Positions 58,431 to 64,000 of a stretch of DNA of 64,000 nt are shown piece by piece. Source of the stretch: Hanleya hanleyi (taxonomy: Eukaryota; Mollusca; Polyplacophora; Lepidopleurida; Hanleyidae); assembly GCA_036873755.1 (NCBI GenBank), contig JAVTVY010045425.1, positions 152,408-216,407 on the forward strand. Reading direction: 5' to 3'. The notes under the pieces were generated by a model. The model was not told the origin of the DNA. It saw only the letters and a program-made list of their open reading frames with translations, and made no database searches. Each line of letters starts with the position of its first letter. Within the stretch, counting starts at the first letter, position 1. The position numbers and the translations under genes are program-made.

Positions 58431-59090
58431 TGGGTGTATGTAAAAAAATTTCTGAAAAAATACGGAATACGGACTTTATTCTAAATTACGGGAAAATGCC
58501 TATATGGGGTATGGGAGGTATAGGACCATCCTGGGAAACCTATTTCTCGACATTTGCGGTATAGGTTGTGGGGTCGCGTTTTCTTAGTCTCGTCATTTAG
58601 AACATGATAGGAAGTGTCCCGGCACGAATCGGTGAAATTTTTGAAAAAACTCACCGAGCCCCATATAGTCCCATACTGGGGGTATAGGATCAATGTTTGT
58701 CCCCCTGGGAAACGTACTTCTATACATTTGCGGTAGGGTTGTGGGGTCTCGTTTTACTCGTCTCGTCATTTAGAACATGATAGGAAGTGTCCCCGTGCGA
58801 ATCGGTGAAATTGTTGAAAAAGTACGATATAGCCCCATATAGACATATATATATAAATATATATTCCCATACTGGGAGTATAGGTTCAATGTTTATCCTA
58901 CTGGGAAACCCACTTCTATACATTTGCGGTAGGGTTGTGGGGTCTCGTTTTTCACGTCTCGTCATGTAGAACATCATAGCAAGGGTCCCGGAGCGAATCG
59001 GTGAAATTTTTGAAAAAAGTCACCGAGGCCTGGGTAGGCCCATAGGCCTATATACTGCATGGCTATGGGTGTATAGGGCCATACGGGGTG
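58431..59090. repeat. Satellite block B
   Basis: Units of about 173-196 bp share TCTCGTCATTTAGAACATGA, GAATCGGTGAAATTTTTGAA and CCCATACTGGGGGTATAGG. Equivalent points are 58591, 58764 and 58960. Open frames on either strand follow the repeat. Confidence 0.85.
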
Positions 59091-60720
59091 GACATGTTGG
59101 AGTCTAGGTGAGTCCCTAATGATCCTATGAGGTCTTATTTTGAAGCTCTCATGCAGGAGCATCCGACTGGGTTAATGGTTCGTCCGTGTTCAATAGTCTG
59201 CGCATGCGCAGACTGGCCGTAGTATAGAAAGTAGGCATTTTGGGTGTTATGTAGGGGTGTGTTTGGGTTAGAGATGGGCTATTCACGGTTCGAATGGGTC
59301 GTGTGAGGTGTCAAAGTGAAGCTTGTGTGGGGTAGAGTCAGAATGGTGTGTTTTTGAATGCAAGTCGCGTTAATTTGCGCATGCGCAGTTGGTTGTAGTA
59401 AGTAAAGTGGCCATTTTGGGGCAGTGAAGGAAGGTATTTGGGGTCGAGATGGGCTATTCACGGTTCGAATGCGTCCTGGAAGGTGTCAGCTTGTAGTTCT
59501 CGGGGTGTACATTCCGATTTGAGGGATGTTCCCGTCATCTGTGACGTCATCAGTGACGTCATCGGTACGAGTAGTAGCGAAAGTGGCCATTTTCGGGCAG
59601 TACATGAAGGTATTTGGGGTCGACATGTACTATTCACGCTTCGAATGCGTCCTGGAAGGTGTCAGCTTGTAGTTCTCGGGGTGTACATTCCGATTTAAGG
59701 CATGTCCGCGTCATCTGTGACGTCATCAGTGACGTCATCAGTACGAGTAGTAGCGAAAGTGGGTATTTTGGGGCAGTACATGAAGGTATTTGGGGTCGAC
59801 ATGGACTATTCACGCTTCGAATGCGTCCTGGAAGGTGTCAGCTTGTAGTTCTCGGGGTGTACATTCCGATTTAAGGCATGTCCGCGTCATCTGTGACGTC
59901 ATCAGTGACGTCATCAGTACGAGTAGTAAGTAAAGTGGGTATTTTGGGGCAGTGAAAGGAAGGTATTTGGTGTAGAGATGGGCCATCCTTGGTCCGAATG
60001 CGTCCTGGGAGGTGTCATTTTGTAGGTCTCAGGGTGTAGACCCCGATTTGGGGGCTGTTCACAGCATCTGTGACGTCATTGGTGACGTCATCAGTACGAG
60101 TTGTAGCGAAAGTGAGCATTTTGGGGCAGTACATGAAGGTATTTGGGGTCGACATGGACTATTCACGGTTCGAATGCATCCTGGAAGGTGTCAGCTTGTA
60201 GCTCTCGGGGTGTAGACCCCGATTTGAGGCATGTTCGCGTCATATGTGACGTCATCGGTGACGGCATCAGTAGGAGTAGTAGCGAAAGTGAGCATTTTGG
60301 GGCAGTGAAAGGAGCTATTTGGTGTAGAGATGGACCATCCTTGGTCAGAATGCGTCCTGTGGGCTGTCATCTTGTAGCCTTCGGACACCTGTGACGTCAT
60401 TGGTGACGTCATCAGTAGGAATAGTAGCGGAAGTGAGCCTTTTGGGGTAGTGAAGGATGTTATTTGGTGTGGAGATGGACCATCCGCGGTGCGAATGCGT
60501 CATGGGAGGTGTCATGTTGTAGATCTTGGCGTGTAGACCCCGATTTGAGGGATATCCACAGCATCTGTGACGTCATTGGTGACGTCATCAGTACGAGTAG
60601 TAGCGAAAGTGGGCATTTTTTAGCAGTGAACGATGTTACTTGGTTTAGAGATGGGCCACCCGCGGTACGAATGCGTCGTGTGAGGTGTCATCTTGAAGCA
60701 ACGCCCACCAACGCCATTCT
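59091..60720. repeat. Satellite block C, 176-bp units with paired CRE sites
   Basis: The first CRE of each unit starts at 59542, 59718, 59894, 60071, 60247, 60392 and 60568: steps of 176, 176, 177, 176, 145 and 176 bp. Each unit has two TGACGTCA palindromes 12 bp apart; only one of the fourteen is mutated (TGACGGCA at 60259). Other shared phrases are GTATTTGGGGTCGACATGGA and CGAATGCGTCCTGG. Two perfect TGCGCATGCGCA sites (59199, 59376) lie in the first, more diverged units. The frames through the array are repeat shadows. Confidence 0.92.
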
Positions 60721-61236
60721 CAATGCTTTAACGCCCTGGTGAAATAGCTCAGAAGCTCTGATATTCCATGGAATTGTCACTAATTCTTCGAAATGCAGTG
60801 ACGTCCGTCACGCCCGTCGTTACACCTTCACACTCTAACATAACGCCATGATATAGACCGGAGAGAGAACAACAACAGCAACAAGGATGACACATGAGAG
60901 AACAGCAACAACAAGAAGTTTTTTCATATAGTTTATTCTCCCCAATGTTACATCATACCCACGCTGGGGGGAGCCGCGTTGGGTATATTTACAATTCAAG
61001 AAGATTCTTGTCCAATCAGAGGCCACCATTTGCATGTTTCATATTCGTTCCTGTCCTTTAGATGTATTCTTGTCCAATCAGAAGTCTCCATTTCAGAAAG
61101 TTCCATCTTCGGCCATGTTCGCTCTGAACCGTTTTTTCTAATCATCGTCGGACAGGTCAGGATACCGTTGAGGCCACATATCCTCAGATAGTTGTTTGTG
61201 CATTCTGAGTATCTATCACTGCATGGGTGAATACTT
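60721..61236 (-). other. 3' flank of zinc-finger gene 1
   Basis: On the - strand an AATAAA lies at 60932-60937, about 300 bases after the stop of gene 1. It is followed by GTTGTTGTTG-type repeats (60868-60915). A similar AATAAA plus GTTGTTG layout follows gene 3, with GGGGGAATCGC/CACGCTGGGGGAA similarity, so flank and gene were duplicated together. A CCAATCAGA phrase is repeated at 61013, 61074, 62339 and 63354. Confidence 0.6.
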
Positions 61237-62184
61237 TCATCCGATGGGGGTGGTGGTCAGTTTAACCACGAAGAACGTAACATTGGTCACCCTCTCCACT
61301 TGCCATTTTGTGTTTTGTCGTTGTTGTCGTACCCATTCCAAACTATCCACGCTGTCCAGTTCCTTCAGCATCGTCTCCAGTGACGCACGATTGATAATGG
61401 TGAAAGGCTGGTCCAACACCCGGGTATTATTGCTGGGATAATAATAACGGAGCTGGTCTGTCTCTTTATGGCGAAGAATGTATCCAAAAGTGAAATTTAA
61501 CTTGAAGGCTGTATCTTGGTCGTTGAATATGGCTTCCACGTAGCTACGTAGACGGATGTTTTCTTCCAACCGGAAATTATATAAGTCCAATATCGGGCGA
61601 TCCCGATGAAAACAGTGTCGGATCATGGACCAATGGCGCCGATACATCTCGCTCACTGGATGATCTTCGGATAGGAGATCGCTGGGAACATCCACCGCAT
61701 CTTCCAGAAAATGTTCGATGTTGTCAGGCGTATCACTCGAAACCGTAACGGTGGGGTCCGGCTGGAAATTCAGGCTCTTCTGAACTGTGGGTATAGGCGG
61801 GCTCTCCGTCATCGCATCACCAGTGGCGTTCGTCTCTCCGGGCTTATCTTCACTGGGCCTGACCTTTCGCGGCTCCTCTTCAGTAGGAAGTTGTCGCCAA
61901 AACCGTAGAGACGGGGCATGAATCAAACGCTGATGCCGTCTTAACTGACTGCATCGTTTGAAGAGTTGACCACAATCCTTACATTGTTCCGTCGCGCCCT
62001 CGTGGAATGAGCGTTCGTGGCGCAGTAAATGATCTTCTCGATTAAATGACCGCGCGCAGGTTATACATGTATGTCGTGCACCGTTGTGGATGGAGGACTC
62101 GTGTCGTCGCAAATCTTCTGGGCGAGTAAACAGCTTCTGGCAAGTTGTGCAAGAGAACATATCGGCTGTGGATCTGGAAATCAT
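61237..62184 (-). CDS. C2H2 zinc-finger protein with unnamed C-terminal region (gene 1)
   Basis: The longest frame is 315 residues. The likely start is the second Met (62158-62160, MFSCTTC), because it matches the starts of genes 2 and 3 and leaves a sensible leader after the TATA box. Three C2H2 fingers follow one another: CTTCQKLFTRPEDLRRH, CITCARSFNREDHLLRH and CKDCGQLFKRCSQLRRH. Each has C-x2-C-x12-H-x4-H spacing. An acidic, Pro/Ser/Thr-rich linker follows (about 100-175). The C-terminal region (about 180-315) holds FKLNFTFGYILRHKETDQLR, YYYPSNNTR and WQVERVTNVTFFV. It looks like a folded domain but I cannot name it. A DNA-binding regulator, or a transposon- or virus-derived protein, are both possible. 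Confidence 0.75.
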   Translation of the reverse strand: MISRSTADMFSCTTCQKLFTRPEDLRRHESSIHNGARHTCITCARSFNREDHLLRHERSFHEGATEQCKDCGQLFKRCSQLRRHQRLIHAPSLRFWRQLPTEEEPRKVRPSEDKPGETNATGDAMTESPPIPTVQKSLNFQPDPTVTVSSDTPDNIEHFLEDAVDVPSDLLSEDHPVSEMYRRHWSMIRHCFHRDRPILDLYNFRLEENIRLRSYVEAIFNDQDTAFKLNFTFGYILRHKETDQLRYYYPSNNTRVLDQPFTIINRASLETMLKELDSVDSLEWVRQQRQNTKWQVERVTNVTFFVVKLTTTPIG

Positions 62185-62209
62185 GAATGCCGTAAAAAAA
62201 AAATTGTCA

Positions 62210-62217
62210 CTTTTATA
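62210..62217 (-). promoter_or_regulatory. TATA box of gene 1
   Basis: TATAAAAG on the - strand, 57 bp before the MFSC start codon. The leader ATTTCCAGATCCACAGCCGAT is shared with gene 2 apart from its first bases. Confidence 0.7.
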
Positions 62218-62235
62218 CGTTTTTTCCGTGACATT

Positions 62236-62309
62236 CGTGTCTTTTCGGTAACCTCCGTGTCTCTTCGGTCATCTCCGTGTCTTTTCGGTGACGTCCGTGA
62301 CTCTTCGGA
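62236..62309 (-). promoter_or_regulatory. Four 20-bp repeats just upstream of gene 1 TATA
   Basis: CGTGTCTTTTCGGTNACCTC (+ strand view) repeats at 62236, 62256, 62276 and 62296 with an exact 20-bp step, starting 19 bp upstream of the TATA box. Position and regularity suggest clustered binding sites. The factor is unknown. Confidence 0.6.
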
Positions 62310-62455
62310 AGTTAGAGGGGAGGTGACCGACCTATCCACCAATCAGAAGCCATCATTTCAGAAAGTTCAATCTTCGTTCAGTGTAACCTAAACGTCTTCG
62401 GGCAATCCTTGATACTGAAGCTCGAAGCTCTTACTTCTCTCATTCAACACTGAGA

Positions 62456-62731
62456 TCAATCTCCATCGGGCTCCTCAATCCGCGGCGAATCGACCTCCAT
62501 GGGTTCTTCTATTCTCAGATGCATTCCGATAGAAACTGAAATATCCGGTCTCGAGAGTGGCGAGCGTGATCCGTGTATAACATTTCGGTGACGACTCAAT
62601 TGACTGGGATGCTTAAAAGCTATATCACAATCCGCACATGTATGCATGGGTACTTCGTGGCATGCACGTGTGTGACAACGCAAACTGTCCAGGCGATGAA
62701 AGCGCTTCGAGCAAGTTGTGCAAGAGAACAT
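62456..62731 (-). CDS. Short C2H2 zinc-finger protein (gene 2)
   Basis: A 91-residue protein begins MFSCTTCSKRFHRLDSLRCH and has two C2H2 fingers (CTTCSKRFHRLDSLRCH and CADCDIAFKHPSQLSRH). A tail follows with the repeated EEP-M-E-V-D-SP/IEEP motif. It lacks both the middle finger type (NREDHL/NRLDSL) and the C-terminal region of gene 1. Its stop lies about 240 bp from the TATA of gene 1 in the same direction. The leader and first codons match gene 1 closely, so it is a recent paralogue, possibly shortened by a deletion. It could encode a small competitor of the longer proteins, which is speculative. Confidence 0.7.
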   Translation of the reverse strand: MFSCTTCSKRFHRLDSLRCHTRACHEVPMHTCADCDIAFKHPSQLSRHRNVIHGSRSPLSRPDISVSIGMHLRIEEPMEVDSPRIEEPDGD

Positions 62732-62775
62732 ATCGGCTGTGGATCTGGAAATGACGAATGCCGTAAAACTTTCGG

Positions 62776-62783
62776 CTCTTATA
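62776..62783 (-). promoter_or_regulatory. TATA-like box of gene 2
   Basis: TATAAGAG on the - strand, 52 bp before the ATG; one change from the TATAAAAG of genes 1 and 3. Confidence 0.55.
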
Positions 62784-62819
62784 GGCCAACATAGGAGTAC
62801 CCGGGTGTTCTACAGTCAG

Positions 62820-62893
62820 GGATGTACAAGAAGCCGGATGTACCCGGATGTAAAAGTCCCGGATGTAAAAGTGCCCGGATGTTCACGAATGTA
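62820..62893 (-). promoter_or_regulatory. CCCGGATGTA repeats upstream of gene 2
   Basis: GCCGGATGTA, CCCGGATGTAAAAGT (twice) and GCCCGGATGTTC follow each other at 10-17-bp steps, 50-110 bp upstream of the TATA-like box. CCGGATGT resembles an ETS-type site. The array differs from the one in front of gene 1. Confidence 0.5.
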
Positions 62894-63227
62894 CTACCAT
62901 CCCGGACTTCTATCAGGCCCAGGTCCAAAAGCTCTCATGTCCTGCACCGAACTACGGCTCGGTAACCCTTGTATAACCTGCGCGCGGTGAGTGAATTAAC
63001 CACGGTCGCATGCTGTAAAATGCGAGTCGCATAGGGATGGGTCTCCGTCATGGCTCTGCAGCCATAGGAATGGGCTTGTGAGATCCAGAGGGCCGTGTTA
63101 GACCATGTTACACATGCGCGTCTACACGTAGCTCTACGTGTGTAGGCCGTGATAAGTACTATTCTGATTGGTTAGTCCAAAAAGAGAGCAACAACAACAA
63201 CAACAGCAAAGATTACAGGTCAATCCT
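62894..63227. other. Spacer between genes 2 and 3
   Basis: Includes a GCGCGCGGTGAG stretch and the GTTGTTG-type repeat (63188-63210) beyond the poly(A) signal of gene 3. No gene seen. Confidence 0.45.
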
Positions 63228-63233
63228 TTTATT
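63228..63233 (-). terminator. Poly(A) signal of gene 3
   Basis: AATAAA on the - strand about 105 bases after the stop codon, followed by GTTGTTG repeats as in gene 1. Confidence 0.6.
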
Positions 63234-63336
63234 AGCCCCTCCATCACAGCACATCCACGCTGGGGGAATCGCTATGGGTGTGTTTGCAATTCACTTATGC
63301 TATTGTCCGTGTATTCAGAACTTCACTGTGCTGATC

Positions 63337-63897
63337 TCAGACTGCTCTTGTCCAATCAGAAGCCGACCCCCAGAATAAGTATAGGTCATGTTGAAGAATG
63401 GAACACAAACTGTGGACGTCTTTCGGCTTGATGGGGATCAACTGACTGTGGAGTCTGAAGACTCGACTGCAATGCTGGCATTCGTGGCTGGGTGCCTTAT
63501 GTACCGACCGTTGATGTCGCCGTAAATTATCCTTACGATTAAAGGACTTCCTGCAGATCGAACACGTATACTCCCCAACAGCACCTTGAAAAGTAGAGTC
63601 GTGGATGGGGTCAAACATCACGGGTTCCTCAACCCTCAAGCGTGCATGTCCATGGATTGCACGTTGGTGAGATCTCAACTGGCTGTGTAGTCTGAAGCGG
63701 TGTCCACAATCCCCACATTGATGCCTGGATGTCTCATGGAGACACCGTTCATGGCGGTGTAAACTATCCAGGCGATTGAATGTATCCCCACAGGTCTCGC
63801 AGGTATGCTGGGCAGTAGCGTCGTGGATGCTAGACTCATGGCGTTGTAAGTCGTGCAAGCGGGTAAATGACTTGGAGCAAGTGGTACACGTGAACAT
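63337..63897 (-). CDS. C2H2 zinc-finger protein (gene 3)
   Basis: A 186-residue protein begins MFTCTTCSKSFTRLHDLQRH. Four complete C2H2 fingers are seen: CTTCSKSF..., CETCGDTFNRLDSLHRH, CGDCGHRFRLHSQLRSH and, after a linker of about 25 residues (RLRVEEPVMFDPIHDSTFQG), CSICRKSFNRKDNLRRH. A fifth finger (CQHCSRVFRLHSQL) is cut short before its His residues. The remaining tail (FWGSASDWTRAV) reads through flank sequence. The truncated last finger suggests a lost or shifted 3' end. No intron signs are seen. Confidence 0.75.
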   Translation of the reverse strand: MFTCTTCSKSFTRLHDLQRHESSIHDATAQHTCETCGDTFNRLDSLHRHERCLHETSRHQCGDCGHRFRLHSQLRSHQRAIHGHARLRVEEPVMFDPIHDSTFQGAVGEYTCSICRKSFNRKDNLRRHQRSVHKAPSHECQHCSRVFRLHSQLIPIKPKDVHSLCSILQHDLYLFWGSASDWTRAV

Positions 63898-63948
63898 CGT
63901 GTCGTAAGTGGTGGAACGAATGTCTGCTGAAAGTGTCAGACCGTTTCC

Positions 63949-63956
63949 CTTTTATA
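63949..63956 (-). promoter_or_regulatory. TATA box of gene 3
   Basis: TATAAAAG on the - strand, 59 bp before the ATG. A TTTCAGCAGACATTCG stretch about 25-35 bp downstream could be the initiator. The window ends 44 bp further upstream. Confidence 0.7.
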
Positions 63957-64000
63957 GCAAGCTAGCTGTTGATCTATTTTTAGAACATTCAGTTTAACTA

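Noticed and set aside
59438..60742. Series of + strand frames (MGSTWTIHGSNASWKVSACS and variants)
   Set aside because: They restart once per 176-bp satellite unit and diverge with it; no start context, splice sites or family match.

Overview
The window looks like nuclear DNA of an invertebrate, most likely a mollusc and probably a bivalve. The basis is a gene with small exons and large AT-rich introns, pearl/HINE-like repeats with arrays of roughly 150-bp units, tRNA-derived SINEs with mollusc-type 3' domains, and LINE, Ty3/Gypsy and DIRS-like retroelements. No prokaryotic operon, rRNA, CRISPR or functional tRNA gene was seen. The species call is an inference and no database was consulted.

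Bases 1-32.6 kb, + strand: the 3' half of a gene for the mitochondrial i-AAA protease YME1L1 (FtsH/M41 family). Seven exons (6602-6646, 9301-9411, 16979-17130, 19577-19703, 20403-20476, 21819-21935, 32305-32493) join in one frame to give about 270 codons and a stop, with an AATAAA at 32586. They carry the end of the AAA module, the HEAGH zinc site and the C-terminal helical part. One intron has a GC donor. The introns are packed with non-autonomous transposons. Several unrelated families share one plan: a short 5' motif with a palindrome, usually tandem units of 110-175 bp, an inverted copy of the 5' motif, then a 3' hairpin. This is the layout of Helentron-associated (HINE/DINE-1/pearl-like) elements. 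The same introns hold a TTAA-flanked element, a hAT-like element, two SINEs with 11-bp target duplications, and a 4.2-kb element nested inside another.

Bases 32.6-57.7 kb: no host gene recognised. A TTAA-flanked foldback MITE is followed by a badly decayed Ty3/Gypsy element (35.4-39.2 kb) with a duplicated protease segment. Next is a 1.4-kb repeat that recurs inverted at 54.5-55.8 kb; one copy carries a piggyBac-type MITE and the other shows the empty site. Then come a HINE-like element with a 31-bp minisatellite (41.0-44.05 kb), a Mutator-like MITE with an 11-bp target duplication, an L1/Tx1-type LINE fragment and a broken PHD finger. A 4.86-kb L1/Tx1-type LINE (48950-53812) has a 12-bp target duplication and sits inside a remnant of another reverse transcriptase. 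A DIRS-like RNase H remnant closes the block.

Bases 57.7-60.7 kb: three adjacent satellite blocks. The last has a strict 176-bp period and two CRE (TGACGTCA) sites per unit. Bases 60.8-64.0 kb, - strand: three paralogous, apparently intronless C2H2 zinc-finger genes. Each has a TATA box 52-59 bp before its ATG, and two have their own short tandem array just upstream of the TATA box. The first also has a conserved-looking C-terminal region that I cannot name. This cluster and the many HINE-like families are the best candidates for something undescribed.
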